From: Chara braunii
Lineage: Eukaryota > Streptophyta > Charophyceae > Charales > Characeae
DNA: 21,345 bases
Reading direction: 5' to 3'
Assembly (NCBI GenBank): GCA_003427395.1
Contig: BFEA01000143.1
Location: 82,408 to 103,752 of the forward strand
This document shows, in pieces, positions 10,801 to 16,178 of this stretch. The notes under the pieces are model-generated. The model saw only the letters and a program-made list of their open reading frames with translations. It was not told the origin of the DNA and did no database searches. Each line of letters opens with the position of its first letter. Positions within the stretch are counted from its first letter, which is position 1. Both the position numbers and the translations under genes were made by a program.

Positions 10801-12623
10801 AGAAGGATAAGAAGACGAAGACGAAGAAGAAGAAGAAGAAGAAGAAGAAGAAGAAGAAGAAGAAGAAGAAGGAGGAGGAGGAGGAGGAGGAGGAGGAAGG
10901 AGGAAGGAGGAAGAAGAGATGGAGGGCGAGACGTAAGAAGAAGAAGAAGATGTCGCCCTCCTCACTGTCTCACCTGCAGGTAACTTCCACCACGTACTAA
11001 CTGACGCCGGCGTGTCTCTTTGTGCAGGTCGCTGGCGTGGAGTCCAACTATGGCACCCAGGTAAGTACCGCCTCCGCCTCACCTCCTACCTACACGTCGA
11101 CACCTTAGCGCAGCGCTGTGTCGCGCTGCTCCAGCAGCGTGTCGCCCAAGAAGTGAGCTAATCAAACTGTGTGTCTTCCCTGGCCTGGCCCAGCTATATG
11201 TAGCGCTGGGCCTTGCTGGTGTGCCCTCCATGTGCCTCTGGTCCTTGGCCTGAAACAGCCTGCCTGGGTCCCTACCGGACGTCCAGGCCCTCCCTGTTGA
11301 TGCAGCAGAGAGTGTCCACTACCGGACGAAAGAGGACCTGGCCCGAAAAGGGCCTGCATGCCAACGAACAAGGCCCAAAACGTGGCCTTTGTCCAAACAG
11401 ACTGAAAGTCTGTTCGGACGAACTGCAAGTCCGAAATGACGCCTGAACAGACAAAAATAGGACAGCAAACAAATAGATAAATAAATAAATGAATGAATGC
11501 CACCTCAAATCGAAACCTGCAACCCTAGAGCCGTCCATGGGCCTCCAGGGCACGCGCCTGAGGGGTGTGCGGCATGGGGGCCCCCAGCAACCATCCGGCC
11601 CCCAAAACGGGGCCCATGTGCAGGCTTAGCATGTAACACACGCCTGGCCACTCAGGGCCCCTGGGCAGGATTCCGGGCAAGCACCAGTGCAAAAACAAAG
11701 GGGAAAAAAAAAATCTCAAAAGAGTCAAAACTTGTGGCAAAAAAAAAAGTCTTGTGTGTAAGCCGTGGGATCTGGACAATAACATGTGACGACAAAATCA
11801 TTCAAAATTTTAAGAAATAAAAGGCAGCAAAGAAAAAGGACACAGCAGAAGTGGGAAAAAAAAGGGGAAATTCAAAACAAGGAAATCACCTTAGCTGCAG
11901 CTTCCTTTTCCCACTGCACTTTTGTGAGACACTCCCACATGGCTTCCTCCTCTTGCCGCTCTCGCGTCTAATGAGCACATGGAAGTAAAAAAACTTAGAG
12001 AAGCATAATAAATAATAGACTTGTAATTTACTAATCTATAATTTTCGACCATAAAAAGAAGAGCCTTTCAAAAAAAAAAAAAAAAAAGAAATGAAAGAAA
12101 GAAAAGAGCCCTCGGCAAAGTGGTCGGGTATGCCTGGCCAGTGGAGAGAATGTCACAGAGGACAAAGAAGAACGTACAAAGCCACATCATTTGAAAAAAT
12201 AAATAAACAAAACAACAAAAAGAAACTTAAAAAAAGTAAAGCAATTGCATAGTGGAAGGGTTCTTCAAACTCTCCCCACCCATCTTCAAACGCTCATGGC
12301 ACTATTTGGGGAAAAAAAAAAAAAAAAGACTTGCAGCATACACACAGTATGACTTTCAAGAATTGTATTTGATGGGCTCTGCCCACAATGACTGTGAGTC
12401 GTTACTGTTTTCCGCTAACTCTTTTAATTAGGGGCCCAGGCTTCCTCAGAACTATGTGATGCCAATTACAGCTAGATACAGTCCACAGAGAGAGAGAAAG
12501 GGGGAGCAAAGGAAAAAGAAAAGAACCCAAGAAAATCCTGAAAGAGTAGCAAAGTGAATTGAGTTCAATTAACAGTAAATAAAGGGTAAACCAAAAAGCG
12601 GGGGTGAAAGGCAGAGTGGGGGG

Positions 12624-12690
<67 letters not shown>

Positions 12691-12724
12691 NTGTTATACA
12701 CATCTAGATGTGTATAAGAGACAG

Positions 12725-12781
<57 letters not shown>

Positions 12782-12812
12782 GGTGGAAGGAAGAGGTGGG
12801 GGGGCGGAACAC

Positions 12813-12887
<75 letters not shown>

Positions 12888-12933
12888 AGCGCAGTAAGTA
12901 GCCAGTCTCCTACCAACGTCATTCCATTGAGTC

Positions 12934-12972
<39 letters not shown>

Positions 12973-13485
12973 CCTGCGGGTCGGCATAAGGAAGGGCCAG
13001 TTGAGGAAGACATGACTGAACTAAGCACACAGAATCTTCTGAAAAATGAATGAAGGAAAAGCAAAATATCAAAAAATGTAAAAGGTAAAAGACAAACAAA
13101 AAAAAAACAAAGAAACTCGCCCCTCGCTCCCTTCCCCAAAAAATGAGTTCAAAGAACTGACCTCGCGGATGCGGCGAAGGTTCTCCATCCGATCGTCAAA
13201 TTTGTTGATGTCATACTGAACCTTATCCTGGTGAATAAACCTGGAAACAATGACCAGGACCACGCCAGAGAAAAAGATAACAGGAAAAGAAAACGGGGGA
13301 AAAAAAAACATCAGCTAGTGGCATTCAGTAGGTCGTGGGTTCAATTCCCACTGACATCCAGCCTAATTATCCGTAAATCATGATAGTGAAGAAAAGCCAA
13401 AAGAATTGTTAAACCACAAGTATCACCGAGCTTCTTTTTGCCGAGGCGGATTCCCACTGCGCGCCCAGAAAAGCTGAACCGCCAT
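1709..13485 (-). CDS. MNS1-like ciliary coiled-coil protein (TPH family), exons 1-5, 3' end off window
   Basis: Five minus-strand exons (13485-13427, 13240-13162, 11967-11890, 10072-9908, 1840-1709) join in one frame to give 171 codons without a stop. All introns are GT-AG. Intron 1 is phase 2 and the others are phase 0. Residues 1-45 are mixed, and from about residue 47 the protein is a Lys/Glu/Arg/Gln-rich coiled coil. Exon 4 ends with LRAAQMNKERALQ after an E-S-E-E-I-R-S-L-L-E-R-L heptad run. As I recall the family, this resembles the conserved block of MNS1 (Chlamydomonas FAP127), a microtubule inner protein of motile cilia with a trichohyalin-plectin-homology domain. MNS1 is several hundred residues long, so well over half is missing to the left. 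The ATG (13485) has G at -3 and +4 and an in-frame stop upstream. Exons and phases are seen; family membership is inferred. Other TPH proteins (CFAP53, CFAP45, trichoplein) are the alternatives. Confidence 0.7.
2036..2130 (+). repeat. G-rich tract with potential G-quadruplex
   Basis: The plus strand carries successive G-runs of 3-9 bases, including runs of about 7, 9, 6 and 7 Gs between 2079 and 2126, separated by one to a dozen or so bases. This satisfies the usual G3+N1-7 quadruplex pattern. It is on the template strand of the MNS1-like gene, so the pre-mRNA is C-rich here. Confidence 0.75.
2383..2396 (-). repeat. Duplicated exon 5 acceptor (copy 2)
   Basis: TCTGTCTAGCAGTT is identical to 1836-1849, which spans the exon 5 splice acceptor. 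On the minus strand the following codons read TEEER against TEEKR in exon 5, then diverge into a non-coding-like stretch. This suggests a fragmentary exon-start duplication within intron 4. Confidence 0.5.
2515..2632. repeat. Direct repeat pair, spacing about 73 bp, with small hairpins
   Basis: AAAGCATGAAACTTGCCACT (about 2525) recurs as AAAGCACGAAACTTGCCACT (about 2600), followed by ATTATGGCCA and AATACAGCCA. The first copy overlaps the inverted repeat TTCATGCTaggaAAGCATGAA. Between the copies lies a second one, GTTCATG...CATGAAC. Confidence 0.75.
2720..3030. repeat. 40-42-bp minisatellite, six units, one interruption
   Basis: AGTCCATG (or AGTCCACG) starts at 2741, 2783, 2897, 2939, 2979 and 3019, embedded in units of the form GCCAGATTCGGTCAAACAAGTCCATGCAAGCATATAT. 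Spacing is 42, 114, 42, 40 and 40 bp. The 114-bp gap holds about 72 bp of GC-rich unrelated sequence (roughly 2800-2890). Minus-strand translation gives repeated MLAWT. The uninterrupted tandem layout and the lack of regular unique spacers exclude a CRISPR. Confidence 0.85.
3031..3377. other. No recognised feature; plus-strand open frame to 3282
   Basis: A plus-strand frame runs out of the minisatellite to a stop at 3280-3282. Its unique part (from about 3053) is rich in Arg/Ser/Gly/Asp and matches nothing I recognise. An A-run follows at 3309-3319. The frame probably exists by chance, since it starts inside repeat sequence; a decayed transposon fragment is possible. Confidence 0.35.
3378..4719 (+). 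repeat. 5' LTR
   Basis: It is 1342 bp long, starts TGTAATGACC and ends GATCGTAACA. It aligns throughout with 8551-9869. Shared blocks include CTGATTTCTGAGTT, TAAGTCTGTGTGTG, AAGGGCACTTGTT, TTACCTGTGGCCGTGAC, AGGTAGGCCGGTACCAC, CCTCTGAAAGGG, TACCTGGCTATGGTGG and the end AAATTGACCAG. In the U3-like half the pair differs by many substitutions and small indels. Confidence 0.88.
4721..4731 (+). other. Primer-binding site, initiator Met tRNA type
   Basis: TGGTATCAGAG begins two bases after the LTR's terminal CA. It is complementary to the 3' end (including CCA) of plant initiator Met tRNA, whose PBS is usually TGGTATCAGAGC. Here the next base is T, not C. It fixes the LTR end and the element's plus orientation. 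Confidence 0.88.
4735..6016 (+). other. Retroelement leader, non-coding
   Basis: About 1.3 kb lies between the PBS and the first gag-like frame. It holds the TTAGGG-type hairpin (4767-4816), GGGACC/GGAACC-rich sequence at about 5565-5610, and no long convincing reading frame. Plant Ty3 elements often have leaders of this kind. Confidence 0.55.
4767..4816. repeat. Inverted repeat of telomere-like CCCTAA/TTAGGG motifs
   Basis: The left arm CCCTAACCCTAACCTAAGTGGT and the right arm ACCACTTAGGGTTAGGGTTAG pair through about 20 bp with one bulged G, around a loop of about 8 bases. Each arm carries two to three TTAGGG-like units. Confidence 0.85.
6017..7692 (+). pseudogene. Retrotransposon gag, multiply frameshifted
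   Basis: Gag-like sequence continues across five frame segments: 6017-6496, 6489-6815, about 6760-6918, 6893-7225 and 7207-7692. Early parts are charged and helical (KREEKEREREKGD near 6310; FEEIKKLREDMAKM near 6490, where a one-base indel joins the first two segments). A capsid-like stretch includes RSYFDEMGTPP (about 6808-6840), TNVEPAIRG, ELNKWLKVTPIATLEDLIKQ (from about 6927) and SLQQYVSKLF, the layout of the Retrotrans_gag family. An acidic linker (7330-7470) leads to a CCHC zinc knuckle, W-x2-C-x4-H-x4-C at 7639-7680 (HCQLPGHTVDKC), whose first Cys is Trp. With at least four frameshifts and an in-frame TAG at 6890-6892 it cannot yield an intact Gag. The role in an active element would be particle formation and RNA binding. 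Confidence 0.75.
7704..8252 (+). pseudogene. Retrotransposon aspartic protease fragment, inactive
   Basis: This frame contains VLVNSGSTANFL (about 7995-8030), the retropepsin active-site loop in which the family has Asp-Ser/Thr-Gly. The catalytic Asp codon is AAT (Asn) at 8004-8006. Soon after, at the T-rich stretch around 8027-8040, the similarity moves to another frame: VRKVGLGMKQVELQNL, then GNKEIVTSTHAVKGV, until a stop at 8161-8163. This is a typical protease continuation displaced by a frameshift. Both lesions make the enzyme dead. It lies 11 bp downstream of the gag stop, in the usual gag-pro order. Nothing of the downstream polymerase is visible. Confidence 0.72.
8253..8550 (+). other. 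Remnant between protease and second LTR; no polymerase
   Basis: About 200 bp of unrecognised sequence is followed by an AT-rich stretch (8461-8550, with TATATATATAACATATATAG) that runs directly into the second LTR. A purine run of the kind that primes plus-strand synthesis is absent, which is odd for a true 3' LTR. Confidence 0.55.
8551..9869 (+). repeat. Second LTR (3' LTR or solo LTR)
   Basis: It is 1319 bp long, starts TGTGATGATCC and ends GATTATAACA, and is collinear with 3378-4719. It differs by a large TTC microsatellite (9711-9769) where the first LTR has only an irregular pyrimidine stretch. AATATT occurs at both borders (8546-8551 and 9869-9874), so this LTR could have its own target-site duplication. 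Confidence 0.85.
9711..9769. repeat. (TTC)n microsatellite inside the second LTR
   Basis: About 20 uninterrupted CTT/TTC triplets follow an imperfect TTTC stretch. In MNS1-like pre-mRNA (minus strand) the tract is (GAA)n, about 140 bases past exon 4's donor. The poly-Ser, poly-Leu, poly-Phe and poly-Glu frames here are microsatellite translations. Confidence 0.95.
9908..10072 (-). CDS. Exon 4 of MNS1-like gene (most diagnostic exon)
   Basis: This 165-bp, 55-codon exon begins AAADNEKIAAALAEKEKEKE and ends RLRAAQMNKERALQ. The acceptor GATTGAAG|GCT lies downstream of a long T-rich run (TTTTTTG repeats at 10101-10158 read on the minus strand). The donor CAG|GTCAGT is strong. The MNKER block is the basis of the MNS1 comparison. 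The transposon unit ends only 38 bp beyond the 5' splice site. Confidence 0.8.
10101..10158. repeat. (CAAAAAA)n-type simple repeat
   Basis: Units of C plus five to six As are repeated about eight times, with CC variants in the middle. Read on the minus strand it is TTTTTTG, and it sits about 30-85 bases upstream of the exon 4 acceptor, where a pyrimidine tract is expected. Confidence 0.88.
10159..10770. other. Intron 3 sequence, no gene recognised
   Basis: The composition is mixed and no frame with coding character was seen on either strand. AGCAATGTATAT and AGCAATGTACAT recur about 77 bp apart (10355 and 10428 region). A GGGCCTCATGGGCC segment lies near 10746. A purine-rich stretch covers about 10605-10665. 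Confidence 0.45.
10779..10920. repeat. (CT)n, (GAA)n and (GGA)n compound microsatellite
   Basis: A short CT array (about 10781-10797) is followed by about 16 GAA triplets (10823-10870), then GGA triplets to about 10897 and irregular purines. In the minus-strand pre-mRNA the GAA part reads (UUC)n, complementary to the tract at 9711-9769. Confidence 0.93.
10980..11161 (+). other. Plus-strand splice-signal cluster, possible mini-exons
   Basis: CTGCAG|GTAACT (10979/10980) is followed by a perfect TACTAAC branch motif (about 10995), a pyrimidine stretch and TTTGTGCAG|GTC. This defines a 48-bp candidate intron (10980-11027). The next segment, 11028-11060, is 33 bp and reads VAGVESNYGTQ; it ends CCCAG|GTAAGT. 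A second candidate intron would run to CGCAG at 11113, followed by RCVALLQQRVAQEVS and a stop at 11159-11161. If real, this is the 3' end of a plus-strand gene nested in intron 3 of the MNS1-like gene. Such very short introns and no recognised product keep this tentative. Confidence 0.25.
11162..11889. other. Intron 3 sequence, no gene recognised
   Basis: Apart from the hairpin at 11391-11419 this is unremarkable. GC-rich sequence (11200-11380 and 11520-11690) is followed by A-runs near 11705 and 11739. Plus-strand open frames here lack coding character. Confidence 0.45.
11391..11419. repeat. Hairpin with 3-nt loop
   Basis: GTCCAAACAGACT and AGTCTGTTCGGAC pair around the loop GAA with a single mismatch, giving a 13-position stem. 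A further GTCC at about 11420-11423, just past GGACGAACTGCAA, can compete with the outer stem. Confidence 0.82.
11890..11967 (-). CDS. Exon 3 of MNS1-like gene
   Basis: This 78-bp, 26-codon exon encodes TRERQEEEAMWECL, TKVQWEKEAAAK. The acceptor is CTCATTAG|ACG and the donor AAG|GTGATT; both boundaries are phase 0. Charged residues alternate with hydrophobic ones as in a coiled coil. Intron 2, between this and exon 2, carries the adapter artefact at 12691-12724. Confidence 0.7.
11968..12618. other. Intron 2 (left part), A-rich, no gene
   Basis: It carries several A-runs (about 12069-12087 and 12310-12327) and AT-rich sequence. No coding segment with splice borders was recognised. Confidence 0.5.
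12619..12892. repeat. (GA)n arrays interrupted by N and adapter
   Basis: A GA array (about 12627-12690) ends at an ambiguous base. After the adapter further GA arrays resume (12725-12780 and 12812-12885), with a short GGGGTGGAAGG-type interruption. True array length cannot be read from this assembly. Confidence 0.95.
12691..12724. other. Nextera/Tn5 mosaic-end junction adapter (assembly artefact)
   Basis: AGATGTGTATAAGAGACAG (12706-12724) is the complete 19-bp Tn5 mosaic end. It is preceded head-to-head by its partial reverse complement TTATACACATCT (12694-12705), and the preceding base (12691) is N. This palindromic pair is the junction left by Nextera mate-pair circularisation. It is synthetic. 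Its minus-strand translation, SYTHLDVYN, is of the kind seen as adapter-derived contaminants in protein databases. Confidence 0.97.
12936..12969. repeat. (CA)n microsatellite
   Basis: About 17 uninterrupted CA units, in intron 2 of the minus-strand gene. Confidence 0.95.
13162..13240 (-). CDS. Exon 2 of MNS1-like gene
   Basis: This 79-bp exon encodes FIHQDKVQYDIN, KFDDRMENLRRIRE (26 codons after the split Arg). The acceptor is TTTCCAG preceded by a strong pyrimidine tract (TTTCTTTTCCTGTTATCTTTTTCTCT). The donor is GAG|GTCAGT. Exon 1 to 2 is phase 2 and exon 2 to 3 is phase 0. Intron 1 is 186 bp. Confidence 0.72.
13335..13351 (+). other. tRNA T-arm / B-box-like hairpin in intron 1
   Basis: GTGGGTTCAATTCCCAC is a perfect 5-bp stem with a 7-base TTCAATT loop, as in a tRNA T-arm and the Pol III B box (GGTTCAANTCC). 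Just upstream TGGCATTCAGTAGG resembles an A box, but it is only a few bases away, so no full tRNA can fold. A deleted tRNA or SINE head is possible. Confidence 0.35.
13427..13485 (-). CDS. Exon 1 of MNS1-like gene (start codon)
   Basis: It encodes MAVQLFWARSGNPPRQKEA plus two bases of the next codon. The donor is CTCG|GTGATA, which is weak at +5. Joined to exon 2 it reads ...KEAR then FIHQDK, keeping the charged helical frame open. The in-frame codon chain upstream of the ATG runs back to a TGA about 36 bases away, so this is the first ATG of the frame. A different-frame ATG with a good context lies 44 bp upstream (see findings). Confidence 0.6.
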
Positions 13486-13683
13486 GGCAACGTTTTTTTC
13501 TTCCCCTTTTGGCTGGCGTCATCAGCCATTTTGGTCTGGTAGCACTGTTCACCCAACGTCTACAGAATGTCGCATTTCCGGTTCTCGATTTGGCTGGGAA
13601 AGGTAGTGGTGGTTCAAAGAAAGAGATTCAAAAGAAAAAGGCCATTCAATACATGTGAAAGGATTTCACATTGCAGACCTCCA
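13486..13683 (-). promoter_or_regulatory. Presumed 5' UTR/promoter region of MNS1-like gene
   Basis: This is the upstream sequence on the minus strand. An ATG at 13529 (AAAATGGCT context) in another frame overlaps the proposed start. No TATA box was identified, and the transcription start cannot be placed. Confidence 0.3.
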
Positions 13684-13765
13684 AAGTCCCGGTCCCAAGG
13701 TCCCAAATTGTCCCAGTCCCAGTTGGGCCCAGTCCCACATGGTCCCAATAGGTGAGTCCCAGGTA
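13684..13765. repeat. GTCCC-rich degenerate short repeat
   Basis: GTCCC occurs about nine times in some 80 bp (GTCCCGGTCCCAAGGTCCCA and onward), at irregular intervals of roughly 6-13 bp. The reverse complement, GGGAC, gives the Trp/Gly-rich minus-strand frame here, which I do not take as coding. Confidence 0.7.
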
Positions 13766-14360
13766 GGGTCGTTAGAGTCCTTAGGTCCGTAGGAGGCCGA
13801 AACGTCAAAATCGATGTCAGGCCAGTATCTCGTAAGTCGACGTTGGGCTGGTACTGTACAGGCAGACCGGTAAAAGTCCAACCGGTACCCCACAGGAAAA
13901 AAGTCCAGACCCAAAATCGAGTGCTGCAGCGGTGTCCCAGTGAAAGTCTGAAGGTACCGGCCACCAAAATTCATGCAGCAGACAGGCCGCGGTGTCGCAC
14001 TTTTTCCAGTCGGGCCACTTCAGGCGAGCGAGACCCTTCGATTGCGGTCTTCGCCGGACCCCGGTCTTAGGAATCTTTAATTGTGATTCGGAACAACAAT
14101 GATAATGCAGACAATAAAAAATAAATTAAATATGCCATGTGTGTATCAAGATGCCAATTTAGGGGGTTGAGAACCGTGACATGATCAGCAAGGAAATACA
14201 ATCATCAAGCAATGCCAGAAGAGATAATCAAGACTGACTGACTCAAGGCAAAGACAAGATGAATGTGGGAAAAGTGAGAACTCATAACAATCTTAGGGAG
14301 TACATATTGAAGAGAGCATGGCCAGCACCAATCAAGAGTCCTCACTCAACCCTCTGAACT
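13766..14360. other. No gene recognised
   Basis: It contains further scattered GGTCC/CCGGTACC motifs (to about 14070), then AT-richer sequence (14085-14340). The latter could be a 3' flank of the minus-strand frame ending at 14361. No LTR ends were identified. Confidence 0.4.
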
Positions 14361-15116
14361 TCACTCTGTCTCTAACTTTGCTGTCCGTCGTCTGGGCTTC
14401 TTGCCATGTCTCCGTACTCTCTGAGGTTGTGGCTTCTGAATGTATAGCCACCTGAAGCCTACTAGTTTCAAACATTTCCAGCCAAGTCCCATGATACGGA
14501 AGTCAAGCATGGCACAAAATTTATCCCATAGTGTGGGGAGATATGGCTGAGAGAAAATGCCCCTCCTAAGATGTGGAAACTCAGAGGGCTCTGTCACTGC
14601 CTTATAGTCGATCACTGCCGGCGATATGTACCTCTTGGCCAAGTCCACCAATCCACCCCAATAAGAGTCATCAGTAAGGTAGTAGGGGACCGGAGGTTTG
14701 GGATAGTCAGTGAAAAGCTTAGGACCAAGGCTATAGACTAGCTTTGTGTTCCCCTGGAGCCTCTCAGCTTTCCATTGCACATACCCGGCTGCTGCTGCCC
14801 ACACCGCATCAAAATGAGGGTGTGTCTCGTTCCCCTTTCTCAGGAAGATCCGTAGGTCGCTGACTGTACCTTCAGCGAACTCAGTGAGAGCGATGAAGAT
14901 GGACAGGTCTTCACGCCTGAACCCATCAATCCTGACGTACTTGTGGGGGAAGCTCTCCTTAGCAGCAATTTGGTTGAGCCCGTCAAGGACCGACTAGTCA
15001 ACTGTGATGGGACAAATAATTACTCTCTGATAGAGAGAAAAGTGACTGCGTTTGGTTAACAGACGTCCGCCGCTTGAGTGCCTCTTGAATACTGTCCTGA
15101 GTACTGTTTCTGGTCG
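14361..15116 (-). pseudogene. Unrecognised protein-coding remnant with one internal TAG
   Basis: One minus-strand frame is open for 252 codons except for a TAG at 14994-14996. Its sequence has real coding character: KYVRIDGFRREDLSIFIALT, DLRIFLRKGNETHPHFDAVW, AAAAGYVQWKAERLQGNTK, PPVPYYLTDDSYWGGLVDLA and CLKLVGFRWLYIQ, ending in a basic tail (RVRRHGKKPRRRT). Upstream of the TAG, SLYQRVIICPITVD continues the same character, suggesting a former sense codon. There is no early ATG, so it is a fragment or an internal exon. I do not recognise the family. A transposon-encoded protein is plausible given the surroundings, but no integrase, polymerase or zinc-knuckle motif is visible. Confidence 0.5.
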
Positions 15117-15850
15117 CTACTTCTGATTCCCGCTTCTGATTACTGTTGCTGGTTGCTGATCAGGGACAGAACGTTGCTGAGGTTGCGGACTAAACGCTGA
15201 TTAGGTGTTGATTGGTTGCCGACTAAGAACTGAACATCACTGAATAACTACTAATCGAGAAGCTGAATACTGTTGAATTTTGCCTGGTTGAAAACAGAAT
15301 GCTGCTGATTGAGTTAACCTTTTGCTTACCAATGAATGTCTGTTACCGTTCAAACTGATTGTTTGCTGGTTAAATACAGATTAAGTAGTAGATAAACCAC
15401 TGTTGAATGTTGTTCTTAATACCTCTACAAGTGTTGTTTTGAGTAGTGTTCTGAACGCTGCTCTGAGTACAGATTGACTGTTGGTCAGGAAACTGATTAA
15501 ACGCTGGTCATAAAAACTGACTAACCATTGGATAGTTGAACGGCTACCTGTTGATTGAGTGTTGTCTGAGATCTGCTTGATCAAAGAGTCACCGTACTGT
15601 AATCACTCAAAGGCTGAAAGCAATTGCAGTTTTGCTGGCTGATATTCAGACATCCAGAATACTGTTATAATACCAGTTGAACCCTGACTGGAAAAAAAAC
15701 TGGTCAAAGAACTGATCGATTGCTGCTTGAACGTTGTTTTGAGTACTAGGTATTGCTCTGATTATCACTTTGAGTACTGCCTTGAGTATCGCCTGAGTAC
15801 CAACTGAGAAACATCTGAGTATTCGACGAGGTATCATCTAAGTGCTCAAT
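15080..15850. repeat. Degenerate field of TGAGTACTG/CTGATT-type motifs
   Basis: Short related motifs recur throughout: TGAATACTGTCCTGAGTACT (15087 region), TTGAGTAGTGTTCTGAACGC, CTCTGAGTACAG, TTGAGTACTAGG, TTTGAGTACTGCCTTGAGTA and GCCTGAGTACCAACTGAGA. They are spaced roughly 12-20 bp apart, with many CTGATT, CTGGTT and GTTGAAT variants. It looks like an ancient, heavily mutated short-period tandem array. Minus-strand frames show matching weak repeats (VLRT, VLKA, ILKAVLK). Confidence 0.55.
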
Positions 15851-15977
15851 GAGTAGAGAGGTCCCCGAACTCTGGTCATGCAGTAGAGAAACGTTGGGAA
15901 GGGGAAACAAAATAACTAGGGAGTCTTGGTTTACTGAGAAGTGGGTGATGGACCCTAAGCAGGAGTTTCGGACACCC

Positions 15978-16175
15978 CTATGTCCGTTTGAGTTTTGCCT
16001 TGGCCTTCTCCACAGATTCTAATATTGAGCCGGTACTGTGCAGCTTGTCGTCATGCCCGTAGAAGTAGGTTATGTATTCGATATACTTTCTCCCCCCGAC
16101 GGTTCTGACTGCAAATTCCCTCTGGGTTAATGCGTGAGTTTCCATATCTTTGCACGCGTCCTCTTCCCATCCCTT
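15978..16175 (-). CDS. Small unrecognised reading frame or exon
   Basis: 65 codons are bounded by stops at both ends. The segment reads METHALTQREFAVRTVGGRK, YIEYITYFYGHDDKLHSTGS and ILESVEKAKAKLKRT. It ends TAG at 15978-15980, and an in-frame stop lies just upstream (16176-16178). It has balanced amino acid use unlike the low-complexity frames elsewhere, so it is probably a fragment of a former gene. It lies on the same strand as, and upstream of, the 14361-15116 frame, with the degenerate repeat field between. The family is not recognised. Confidence 0.4.
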   Translation of the reverse strand, partial: KGWEEDACKDMETHALTQREFAVRTVGGRKYIEYITYFYGHDDKLHSTGSILESVEKAKAKLKRT

Positions 16176-16178
16176 CTA

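Noticed and set aside
12402-13139. 245-codon minus-strand frame rich in Ser-Leu repeats
   Set aside because: It translates GA arrays and crosses the N and the synthetic adapter, so it cannot be a natural protein.
13335-13351. Functional tRNA gene
   Set aside because: Only a T-arm is present; there is no anticodon arm or acceptor stem, and the A-box-like motif is too close.
13614-13974. Minus-strand Gly/Trp/Pro-rich frames
   Set aside because: They derive from the degenerate GGGAC repeat and continue in two frames at once, as expected of repeat DNA.
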